Assembly: GCF_901933205.1 (NCBI RefSeq) | Contig: NC_044571.1 | Location: forward strand, 72,789,689-72,853,688 | Direction of reading: 5' to 3' | From: Camarhynchus parvulus | Lineage: Eukaryota; Chordata; Aves; Passeriformes; Thraupidae | DNA length: 64,000 nt | In this document: positions 48,901 to 58,997 of the stretch, piece by piece | Position numbering within the stretch: the stretch's first letter is position 1 | Layout of the letters: the number at the start of each line of letters is the position of its first letter | The notes under the pieces: generated by a model | The model's database searches: none | What the model was told of the DNA's origin: nothing | Seen by the model: only the letters and a program-made list of their open reading frames with translations | Made by a program: the position numbers and the translations under genes

Positions 48901-51900
48901 TTTTGCAATTGGACAGAAAAGTCCTCATGGTGGGCTTCAAGGGATCAGTTATTGGGTTAAAAGGGAAAATAATCCGGGTGTCATCTCTTAATTGGATAGT
49001 TTAGTCTTCAAAGACCTTGTAACAAGAGATAGTGTGCCATTTTGTGCCTTGCTAATGAAAGGCTGCAGAACTCATGGTTGTGAGGCTGTTTCACTGATAA
49101 GAAATAACAAACAACAAAGTCTGAACATGAATTACTGTCTCAAGTGCCTTCAGCCCAGACCCAGAGAAACCAACACTTGGAAAACGTTATGAACATGCTT
49201 ACCAGAATTAAATGATATCATGTGCCAACCAGAATTGATTTTCTGCACACATATTCTAAATCAACTACTTCACTGAAGAGCATGTGTGAAGAGCAATACA
49301 AAAAGAAAAATATTCAGATTTCACACTTTTTTTTCCCAAGGAAAAAAGAATTAGAAAAAAGAATTAGAAAATTTCAGCAATTAATTTACATTTTCCACAA
49401 GAGGCAAAAAAATGGTAATTGTGAAAATACTGTAGCCTGAAATTCAGTTTAGAAGTCAAAAACTCCCAGCCAGGACCTGGAGAAGTTGTCAGCAAAGGGG
49501 ATCTTTTTCAAAAGCCTTACTACCAAGGCTATGAAATTAGAAAAAGAACACTTTGACATTACAGGTGGCCTCAGAGCCATGGATAACCTGGGAGAAAGTG
49601 GAGAAGTAGGTCCCAGACTTCTGCTGCTTCATCTTTTCAGAAGAAATGATGGTAATGTTTCCAAGGAGCACATCCAAGCCAGCAGCACGAGCAGAGAGCC
49701 GTGCCTGGCAGAGGCAGTGTACAGAGGCTGTGGGGCTGGATGGAGCTGTTTGGATGTGGCTTTTTTGTGTAGTCACCAAATAATTGTCTCCAGCTCCCTG
49801 CTCAGCCACCCAACGCAGCTCCAGCACTTCCAGCAGGAGCTTTGGCAGAAGCCATGCATCAGAGACCTGAGGTTTTCTGGCTTTGCATGGCTCTGGGAGT
49901 GTCTGCTCCACAAATTCCTGTGGGCAGCTCCTCCAGTGCTGAGCTGGAGGTGTAATGCTGGGGTCAAAGCCTGGGTTCCTCCTGCAGCTCCTGGGCATGG
50001 ATTAGGGGACGCAGCCAGTGATGCAGCACTGCAGCCAGGAGCTGCTCCTGCACCCCTTCCCTGTTTCCTCTGGCAGCTCCTGCAGAGCTTGTATGTCTAC
50101 CAGCAGTTTACCCCACTGGGATTCCAGGCATCATGGTTGTGTTACTTGAAAAGTAAGATAAAGCTGAAGATTTTCATTATTGGAATGAGCAGAGCTCACT
50201 TTCAATGCAAATATTGACTTGTGTGGTATAAAGAAAATTCTTGCAGCATGTTTCTCTGACAAATGAACACCATAAAAAGGACATAAATTGAGGAGAAGGA
50301 AAACCTAACAAATGTACCCTGTGAGTGAGTGGAAGTCACGAGAAGCTGCAGGCAATGGAGTGGGAGGAAACAGTCAATAAATCACAGGCTCTCCTGCAGA
50401 ATCAGTGTAGGAAGGAACAGCTGAGAGGGCTGGGAGCTCAGTGCATGCCCCAGTGGGGCTTGGCCAGGTGGGCTTTTTTTATATCTAAATATTCAGTGTG
50501 CTCTTGAAGGAATATTGTGGTTTTCACTTTTGAAATAGTACTGACTTGTGTCAAATGCAATTTGTTTAAACTCTTTTTGCTAAACCAAAATATACCAGCC
50601 TGTTTATTTTGGAGCGATGATGAGCAAGTGGCAAAGACTGGCAAAAGGTCTTTTCCTTTCCTCAGTGGATTTGGGTCAAGTGTTTACAGATTCATACAGG
50701 CTGTCAGGGCAGCATCCACCCAAATTTCTGGCAGGAATGAACTCCTTAATTAACGTGGGTCTCCATCCGGGCTTGAAGGTGACCATCAGTTTACAGCAAA
50801 AGGATCTCCCTGTGTATTTTTGAGTGCACTCCAGATTTGAAGGAGCTAAAATATCCCTATTGGTCTGGTAAACAGCATCTCATTGCAGAAAACACAAACT
50901 GCTGCCTGTGCCTGCATTGGGCCGTACGTCAGGTCCTGGGTCAGCTGAACTTGCACAGGTTACACTGCAGCTCAAGCTGAGCTGATTTTCCACTCACTGG
51001 CTAAAAGATTTGGGGAAATTTTTTTTCAAGAGAGTAAGAACTTCTGGTACCTGTCCCTCAGGGGAATGTTAATGCTACAAATTTTCTGTGATTAGAGCCA
51101 TTATGGAGACTTTTCAGCTGGAAGGAAGTAGAAATTATATATGGTGGCTTTGGAGCAGCCCTGTGCTGGGGAGTTGGCAGCACTGATTAACCCGTCATAT
51201 AAGCAGGGAAATACCACGGCAAATATCTGGTGGTTACTCTGTGCTTTAAGAATTAACTCCTGTTCCCCAGTAACTGGCTTTCCCTCTTCACTTCTGTGTG
51301 CTGCTGTAAAGATCTCTGGTGTCTTGTGCCCCCTTTAAGCATTTTTACCTCCAAAAGTAAGTACTATAACAGGCAACTCAGAAGCTAGGTCTTTCCCAAA
51401 CTTTTTAACCAAATATTTGACAAAAGGCAAAATAGTAGAGAATACAGACCAGTGATGAGGTGTTTAATGAAGGTAATATTTAATGTGAAGCTCACATTGA
51501 ATGCTCAGACACAAGCTCTTCAAGCTGTAAAAACATTTTTTGTATACATCACTCAGCAGAGGGAGACCCCAGATTCCTGAGCTTCCCTACCAGGACAACA
51601 TTCACCCTCAGGGCAGCTCTGCTCTTATTCCCCAGACCTCTGCCTCAGAGACTCCTGTTGCTGCCCTCCTCCTTGAAGGACAGCCCCAGAAGGGCAGGAA
51701 ACTTCAGGACAAGGGACATTGATAGCTTTTATTTCTCCATGCCAGGACAAAACAAGTTTTTCCTGATTTTCTGATGCAATTCCAAAAGCTGTGATGATCA
51801 TACCAACTCAATTAAGCTGGAAGAAAAAAACCCAAAAAGTGCTGAAATCTGAAGCAGAGGCTCTCCTGCTCCAGCCATCCCCCTGCTGTGCTCCCTTCTG

Positions 51901-52409
51901 ACAGTCATCAGTCCCTGGAACCGAACCACAGCCTGAACAAGCTTCCCCGTCACTCTGAGCCACCATATTCCTTGTCTCTGTGACACCATTTGTTTTCTTT
52001 TAGAGCTATTTTCATCTTTTGCTAAACATTCCTCTGAAATGACACCTTCTTCTTTAATCTGCAGCCAAAACCCATTGCTTGCTCCCTGGGTGGGACGTGT
52101 CTGCCTCTCTCCGGGATCTGAGAAGCTGCAGCTGCATCACTGTGATCTTGTGTCCTGTCTCCTTCTCTTTCTCCTTCCCAGTCTGAGTTTTCTAATAAGG
52201 GAATGCCCTTCCTCTTCCAAGCCATTCCCAGTAAAGCCTGTGAGCGCTCCCCATATCAAAAGCTAGTGCTAGCTTACCCATGCAAAGCAGGGCTGCTCCT
52301 TGAAGAACAGTAGAATAAAAAGGAGCTGCTAACCTGCCCCTGAGTCTGCTCAGATGCACTTGGATGGAGTAAGAACATCCAACTTATCTGGATATTTGTT
52401 TGATCCAAA
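45977..52409. other. Intergenic, no gene supported
   Basis: About 6.4 kb. The longest open frame (49486-50217, 243 codons) has no ATG at its start and no family motif. Local oddities are AT-rich near-repeats at 48364-48424 and a perfect inverted repeat at 48496-48526. The 47.79-48.29 kb stretch starts TGTG and ends CACA and could be another old LTR, but I cannot confirm it. Confidence 0.55.
48496..48526. repeat. Perfect 13-bp inverted repeat (5-nt loop)
   Basis: AATTTTTTTTACT at 48496-48508 and its exact reverse complement at 48514-48526 enclose TCTGG. The outer flanks do not continue the match. It could be a cruciform-prone site or the remnant of a foldback element. Confidence 0.95.
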
Positions 52410-52711
52410 ACTGGATGTCACTACAGGACACGAAACAACACAGGCGCACACACCGCTGCTCCAAGGTGAAGAAAAGGGAAGTTTATTTTCTGACTCCAAC
52501 ATTTATAGTTTTCCAAAAGTGACAGCGGATTGGAGGGTGAAAGGCCCTCTCCAATGACACTGGACAAACCAACAGTCCATCAAATTTCTCCTCCTCCATA
52601 AAAGAAAGCAAAACAATGAGTTATTTACAGAAAGTGTGTGAGAAAGTTTGTTACAAGAATGTAAACATCAGAGGGCTTAGAAAATCTTAAAAAATCAGGG
52701 TGACAACTGGA
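52410..52711 (-). mobile_element. Solo LTR, 290 bp, with 6-bp TSD
   Basis: The element at 52416-52705 begins TGTCA and ends TGACA. Perfect 6-bp direct repeats ACTGGA flank it (52410-52415 and 52706-52711). On the minus strand AATAAA occurs (plus TTTATT at 52482-52487) and TATAAA lies just upstream (52503-52508), which points to minus orientation. The 6-bp duplication again suggests a class II (ERVK-like) integrase. It is much shorter than the 42.9-kb LTR and belongs to a different family. No internal region is present. Confidence 0.9.
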
Positions 52712-53213
52712 TCCTTAAGAAGAGGCATTTTCCATCAAACACATCCTGAAGGAGGTATGCTGTCTGTGGCCTGATATTTCCTTCAGTGAGATGGTAGGCT
52801 TCTCCAAACCCAGGGATCTCAGCCCCCCAGCTGCCAGTGGCAGTTTGCTCCAACAGGAGAACTGAATCAGCCATAGCTGCCAGCAGGTACAGCTGCCACA
52901 GGTGCCTGCAGACTTCCCTGGAGCATCTGGAAGGGGTTACTTGACATGGCACCAGCATCCCCGGTTGTTACCACTTCTCACGTGTAATCCATATAATAAT
53001 AATAACAACAACAACAACAACAACAACAACATAGTGCTGGAGAAACCAGGGGCACAAATGTCCCACGCTGAACAGCGTTAGGTTATGTGGTTGATGGATC
53101 AGTGCCACCAAGACATGGAAGCAGACACACGCTGACAAGCAGGAGAACCCCGTGGCCGCACCGGAGCCGCCCGAGCCCGTGCTGGGGCTGCTCCCGGAGC
53201 TGTCCCGGGAAGG
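52712..53213. other. Short spacer between two solo LTRs
   Basis: Includes a (AAT)n(AAC)n microsatellite and, from about 53145, a GC-rich stretch that is the left shoulder of the CpG-rich region split by the next LTR. Confidence 0.6.
52993..53031. repeat. (AAT)n(AAC)n microsatellite
   Basis: AAT units turn into about nine AAC units in one uninterrupted trinucleotide run. Confidence 0.97.
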
Positions 53214-53695
53214 CACCAGTGTAAGACTCCGTGTCTGGGCGGGCTGTTCAGGTCCACTCCGGCTAGCTATGGACCCTAGCCCACACGATCTTACATGGAC
53301 AAAAGCAAAAGACCAGAAGCGCTCTTCTCCATGTGGGGAACGAATGTCCTCCGTTTAGTGACTTGAGAACCACCACAGGGAAAACCCAAATGGAAAGAGG
53401 CCGGGCAGTTTCCTCTAGGGGGTTTTTATACCCGGGGAAGGGGGGGGGAGGAAGAGGACCACAACCAATGGTGTGGTCTCTCCCAAGTGGGGAGAGACGG
53501 GGGGAGAGACTACCAGGAGGTACTGGGGAGACAGGTGGGTGAGGGAAAAGCCCTGTGATAAGAGAGGGGAAGAACAAACCATGTGATATAACATAAACTA
53601 TTCAGTGCAATATAAAGACTAGTCAGTGCAAATCTCCAGTCACCCAGTGCAAAACAACAACTCAATAAACTATTTAGTGCAATATAACACACCAG
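53214..53695 (-). mobile_element. Solo LTR, 470 bp, with 6-bp TSD, inside a CpG-rich patch
   Basis: The element at 53220-53689 starts TGTAAG and ends TAACA, flanked by perfect 6-bp direct repeats CACCAG (53214-53219 and 53690-53695). On the minus strand GGGTATAAAAACC (about 53421-53433) is a strong TATA box, so the element probably points left. No AATAAA is seen downstream of it on that strand. An AATAAA at 53664-53669 on the plus strand leaves some doubt about orientation. No internal genes are attached. Confidence 0.9.
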
Positions 53696-54260
53696 CCCCA
53701 CGGGCTCCCCGGCAGCTCACGGCCGAAGGCGCGGCTGCCTGCGGGGCTGGTGCTCACGGGGCTCAGGGCGGGAGACGCGTTCCGTGTGCCTGCGTCCGAT
53801 GGCTGTGTGTCCGATGGCTGTGTGTCTCCTATCAGCTGCGGCTGATTTGGCACACACGCCAAGCCTTGCCGCAGCCCGGCCCGAAGCAGCAATAGCGCTT
53901 TTCCAGCGCCAGCGCCGCGTTCCCTGCACCGCCCAGACCCCCGGGCCGGCTGCAGAGCGAGCAGCTCCCTCCAGGGCGGTGCTGAGCGGGGCCGTCCCGC
54001 ACGGCCGCTCTGTTCCCGCGTGAAGATTTAATCCCTGGAGCGCTGTGCTGCAGGGATGTACCGCCTGGGGTCAGCAGCAGCCGAGGCAATGTCGGGAACA
54101 CGCGCCCCCTGAAAGAGCCACAAACGGGCTCCCCTGTACCTGAGCGGACCCAAAAGAGGTGTTACCGAGTCTGTTCAGACCCCGTTCTAGACTTTCACAT
54201 CTCCCGCAGATGCCCTAGAGCCGCCTCGGGGAGGAGGCACCGCGCTACGGAAGAGGGTAG
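53696..54260. promoter_or_regulatory. CpG-rich patch without known gene, interrupted by LTR
   Basis: CpG density is high across 53700-54040 and moderate to 54260. The GC-rich stretch at 53145-53213 is its other part if the LTR is removed. It resembles a CpG-island promoter, yet no coding exon, tRNA or other RNA gene is recognised. It lies far from both genes' expected promoters, since both genes point toward it with their 3' ends. Confidence 0.4.
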
Positions 54261-55920
54261 GCGCAGGGAACGGGATGCCGGCTGGACTTGAGCACATGGA
54301 AGCACAGGGGCTTCCATGCACGGAGTGTAAATGCACAGAATAGCCTTTTCCTGGCCAAGATGGAGTCAAGGGAATGAACACCAAGGAACCTTCCAGAACT
54401 GTGAAGGGCAGCCGCAGAGACGCTTGGCCGAGCACAATAAGCCAAACAGCTTTTTGATGAAGAGTTGAAGCTACAAATGCTAAACCACTGCCGGCTAGAA
54501 ATGACTTTTAAAAGACATTTTGAAATATGGACTACTTCACATCAAAAACCTTTACTTAACTCCATAAAAAGCAAGTGGTGGCCAGTGGATTAGAAAGTAA
54601 ATCTCGGGGTTATTTTTAATGCCATCGTTTATACTTTTAATGCCTGTTTGCTTATGGATGGACCGTGCCTCTTGTCACTTTCCTGGCAGCACAACAGGGA
54701 GAGAAAGCACCGAGGCACTGCAGCCCGCAGCAGGACGTAGGGCTGCATGGCCACCCTGAGAGGCCACAGCCCCAGCCACCATGCAGGAAATTCCCACTCT
54801 CACACCTTTTCAGGTCACTTGAGGAGAAATCATCTCAAGCAGCTGCACTCTTCCTACTCTTTTCTACTATTTGGTAACTCGCTGACTCAGCTTGAGCATC
54901 TCTTCTCCTCCTTTAAAGATTTAGTCCTCCTTTTTTCTCCCAAGAAATAAGGGGTTTTTTGTATACCCTATCTTTGTATACCATATTGTCCATTGCAAGG
55001 GCAAAATCTAGCTTGTAGGAAATCTCCTCCACACTCTAGCCTGGACCTCTGAAAAGGGCAAGCACTGCATCTTCCCTGCAGCTTTTTTGGACGCAGCTTT
55101 TTCAACTTGCCCCTAACTGGGACGTGAATTGGGTTTGGACATGGCTGTCTTAAATCCTCTGGAGCTCCACAGCCAAAAAATACAAACTGTCAAGACTTAG
55201 TTTTTGTCTGAGAAGCCACAAGCTGCCTACAGAACTTGCCTTTTCCACTCTCACAACAGCCTGCAGTGCAGATGATGGGAACTTCTGACAGACGAAGATG
55301 TGGTGGTGTGGGAATGATGCAAGGCACACCCTTCTTCCCCCTTCAGACACCACACAAACACACCACAAAATGTCACAGACTCTGCTGGCTTGGGCCTGTC
55401 TGCAGTTTAGGGCAGTAGAGGGAAGAGACACTCTTGAAAAGGCAGAGGGATGGTTTTGCCCTGACTTTCTCACAAACACAACCCAATCCAAAGGACCTTT
55501 TTACCCACTAGCAACAGAAGACACTGCAACCCACCATTCCCTCAAAGCTTGTGAAGTAAAGATCTGTGCCAGCCCCAGACTTTGAGTTTAAAGTTTAGTT
55601 TACAACACAAAGGAAACAGTTTTGATTTGCTCCTAATTTTTGAGGGGGGGAAAGAGAGAAGAAACACTGACCCCATCTTTTAACAGAGAAAGGAAATGGT
55701 TTTAGGAAGCAAATTACCTGTAATCTTTATTTGAACAGGGAAGTAAACATGTATTCAACTAATTTTGAAGCTATAATTGTGTGTTGCTGCACAAGAATTC
55801 ATACTTACACTTTAAAGCACACCATTAACGGGCAAGTTCCATTTTTCACCCAGAAATACATTCAAATAGCTTAGAAAAGAAGGAAAGAAAAATCCACAAA
55901 ACAAGAGTTGTCAGAAAGAG
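54261..55920. other. Intergenic, no gene seen
   Basis: Unique sequence with chance ORFs only (up to 113 codons at 55150-55491 on the minus strand). No repeat is recognised. Confidence 0.6.
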
Positions 55921-57777
55921 GTTAAAAATAAGTTTTATTTGCAAATAATTATGACAATAAACTAGTATCTCTGAGCTGTGCATTTTGGGGACTACAAGTC
56001 AGTTCCTTTTGTTCTGAGTTTTCCATTTGCATGCAGTATGGGATACCTCTAGAATTCAAAATGAACTTCGAAGTGTCCTTTTTTTGCCTTGCTGTGATGA
56101 GTGATTCATTCCACAGGCACACTGTAGAAGAGTCAAAGTCTTTGTAATGAGAAGCTGTCACAGGAAACACACAATGAAACCACCTTGGCTTAGAAAGAAA
56201 ACTCACTTGGGAGCTGTTCCACATTTGTTTAACACAGTGTTAAGCACTTCAAGATTCCCACAAGAAGTACCTGGTGCTGTATGAAAAAACCCCCAAATAA
56301 TCCAATGGAAAAAAACCCCTTAAAACCAAAGAAAAAACACAAGACAAACCCAAAACTTAATAAATATCAACATCTACCCCTAAACTTCACAGGTATACTG
56401 AAACCTCATATTTCTTTCTGATATACAAATGCACAACACATCTGGCTATGACCCAGTTCCCCCTCTTGGAAGCTGATGAGCTGTCTCGTAAAAAACCCCA
56501 GAAACTCAAGATTTAATAGTAATAACTGTACATAAATGAGCTCAAGACAAAGGCAATACAAGGTGAGATTTACCTTAATGTCTGACTGTATAAGGGCAAC
56601 CTCTCAGTCATGGTTAGTGTCACAGCAGCAGAAAAAGAAGACAGCAGCATCTTCAGAACATTTCTTCAACTTATGCCCACCCTTCTCCCTAAACTTCCTC
56701 TCTCTGCCCTTCATAAAGGCCTGAAAATTTTAATTCTGAAGTCTTAGTTTGAATCAGATGACATCAGAATTGTATTCTGAAACCCCTATATGATTAAGTT
56801 TCGAGCAGACCACAATTAATATACCTTGCATTAGGACAAGTTGAAAGGTAACAGAAGGAAACAAGGTAACTAAGAGAGGAAACAAAAGAATCTAACCCAC
56901 ATCTATTTTCAATACAGTTCTAGAAAATATTCATTCTTATAACAAAGAGGAACTTTTTTTCCTCTTTACAAATCTCAAAATAATCCCAATATTTGACACT
57001 GGAAAAATATTTTTTCTTTCCTCCACACACATAATAATACAAGAAAAGATGTCCAGATGGCATTGTTACCAGTTCCAACCATTAATAAATGCACTAGATC
57101 ATCCAAATGTAAACAAACATGGTTGTTTATATATATAAAAATGCCCCCAAAAAATCAAAAGTTAATTACTACTGGTGATAACCAGTTCACATAAGTATTT
57201 ATGTAAAGTTGGAGATAATAGCAGTCTTAGAAACATTATTTTATTTGGGCTACTTTAGAAAGACTAAACCAATATTCAGCTGGAAGTTCTTCATCATCAA
57301 TGCAGACACATCTCACCATGAGGGCTTCCCTACACCTTCTGGGGAACCTAGGCCATTTTTATGAAACAAATAAACTTGGTCATTTTGCATCAACCATTAC
57401 TGAAATGATCCTGCGAGCAAGGTCCAGAATCAAACAATTTCTTGGTTGATTCTTGAACAACCTATCTAACGTCAGATTGCCTCTGGCACAAGCTCAAAAC
57501 TAAAAAGAAATAAAAATTTCAGAACAAATCTGATGTTGACAAACATTGCCCTGTTCAATCCCAACTCAGCTATATTCAGAGAACAATAAGAGTTTGTGAT
57601 GGGTAAATTGTAATTCCACTGGGCATGTTCTCCCATTACACAGCTCCAAGGATTCATTCTTCTAAGTCTGGTCTACTGCATTATTTGTGGCGTAGTCAAA
57701 TGTAAATATTATTCAGGTTTACTGACATCTTATTTGGGCCAGGGTTAAGCTGCAGGTGCCAACATCCTTCATCAGCC
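55921..57777 (-). other. FDX1 3' flank or distal 3' UTR
   Basis: AT-rich sequence downstream of FDX1. The minus strand has AATAAA at 55934-55939 (plus TTTATT), a possible distal cleavage signal that would make a 3' UTR of about 2.9 kb including an LTR. Other hexamers occur nearer the stop codon, so the true end is unresolved. Confidence 0.35.
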
Positions 57778-58320
57778 TGTCCTGGTTTCACCTGGGAGAA
57801 AGCTGGTTTTCATCCCAGTAGCTGGTACAGTGCTGCTTTGGATGTAGAATCAGAATAATGTTGATAACACACCGGTGTTTTAATGTAAACACGGCTTAGC
57901 AACAACTCAGTCAAGGCCTTTTGAAATTCTCACCTCACTTTGTGGGGGTGCACAAAGCCAGGACTGCTGACCCCAAGTGACCAGTGGGAGGTCCCACACC
58001 CTATGGTGTCATGCTCAAAATATCAACTGGGGCAAAAGCTGACTGGGGGTCACTGCCCAGAAACTGGCTGGGCATCAGTCAGCAGGTGGTGGGCAATCGT
58101 GTTGTGCCTCACTAGTTTTATGTATTTTATTTGTCATCATTACTGTTGTTTTCCTTTCTGTTTCTGTCCTATTAAATTGTCTTTTATCTCAACATATCAA
58201 TGTTACTGTTTCCCCTCCAAGCCTATCCCCCCCATCCCATTTGGAAAGGGGGTGGGCAGTGGTGGGGTGCCAGTGAATGGCTGTGTGGCATTTAGCTGCC
58301 TGCTGGGTTAAACTGTAACA
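57778..58320 (+). mobile_element. ERV LTR (older family), antisense to FDX1 in its 3' flank
   Basis: The element starts TGTCCTGGTTTCACC and ends GGTTAAACTGTAACA, close to the termini of an abundant bird LTR family. Internal landmarks are GTAGCTGGTACAGTGCTG, TTGATAACACACCGGTGTTT, GTGTCATGCTCAAAATATC and the poly(A) region CTATTAAATTGTCTTTTATC. Flanking 5-mers CAGCC and CAGTT agree at only three positions, so the target duplication has decayed. It is a solo LTR. Confidence 0.88.
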
Positions 58321-58882
58321 CAGTTCCTAGAACTCATGGGTTTAGCAGTATTTTCACAACATTTGCCATATCTCATTAAGATTCCAAAGTCTGGAAAATT
58401 CCTATCCTGAAAATCTACTGTTTGTTGAGGAAGCATCATATTTACTGAGAATTTTAACTAGCTCTGAGCACACCACCTTTAATGGCAACACTTCAAAAAG
58501 ACCCCACGCAGTCCTATAAGTTCTTTTCTCTTACACATTCAGGTCTGACACCTAGAAATGCTCAGAGTTTGTTTTAGGAGAAGTCCTGTACAGGTGATCC
58601 AGTTTTCAGGTGTCATTAAATGTTTTGGCAGAATAATGTTATATGAAATCTGTAATACACTTGCTAATGTTTATAATCCAATGATTACTTATAAGAAGTA
58701 TTATTGCATTTTAAGCGTAAAAATATAAGAGGTTCTATAAAGAAAATTAAAATAGCATTAATCTAATATTGATAGTCATATAAAATAACTCACAATTATG
58801 TAAGTTTCCATATTTAATTACACATTTAAAAATAAGTTATAAAAATAATTAAGCTTCTTTAAAACTCCTAGGATATCTTCTT
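58321..58882 (-). other. FDX1 proximal 3' UTR
   Basis: Very AT-rich sequence just after the FDX1 stop codon. ATTAAA occurs on the minus strand about 65 nt past the stop (plus TTTAAT, 58813-58818) and could serve as an early poly(A) signal. Confidence 0.5.
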
Positions 58883-58893
58883 TTAGGAGTTTT
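58861..58893 (-). promoter_or_regulatory. Hairpin overlapping the FDX1 stop codon
   Basis: Exact 10-bp inverted repeats AAAACTCCTA (58861-58870) and TAGGAGTTTT (58884-58893) flank 13 bases. In the mRNA the stem includes two bases of the stop codon and the codons just before it. The structure is seen directly; any role is unproven. Confidence 0.6.
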
Positions 58894-58997
58894 TACTCAT
58901 ATCTACTGATTGTCTAACATCAGCCACAGCTTCTGGTACTCGAACAGTCATATCATTCATTGATTTCTTCAAGCAGATTTGGCAGCCTAAACGTGAT
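58883..58997 (-). CDS. FDX1: FDX1 exon 4: last cysteine ligand and C-terminus
   Basis: The exon has minus-strand acceptor TTTCCCCACAG. It encodes [20 protein letters not shown] and [17 protein letters not shown], then TAA (plus strand 58883-58885). The first cysteine is the fourth cluster ligand. MTVRVPE is the strand conserved in all adrenodoxins. The flexible tail is poorly conserved in the family. Confidence 0.96.

Noticed and set aside
57773..58325. Target-site duplication around the 57.8-kb LTR
   Set aside because: The flanking 5-mers CAGCC and CAGTT match at three of five positions only; the duplication is not demonstrable.
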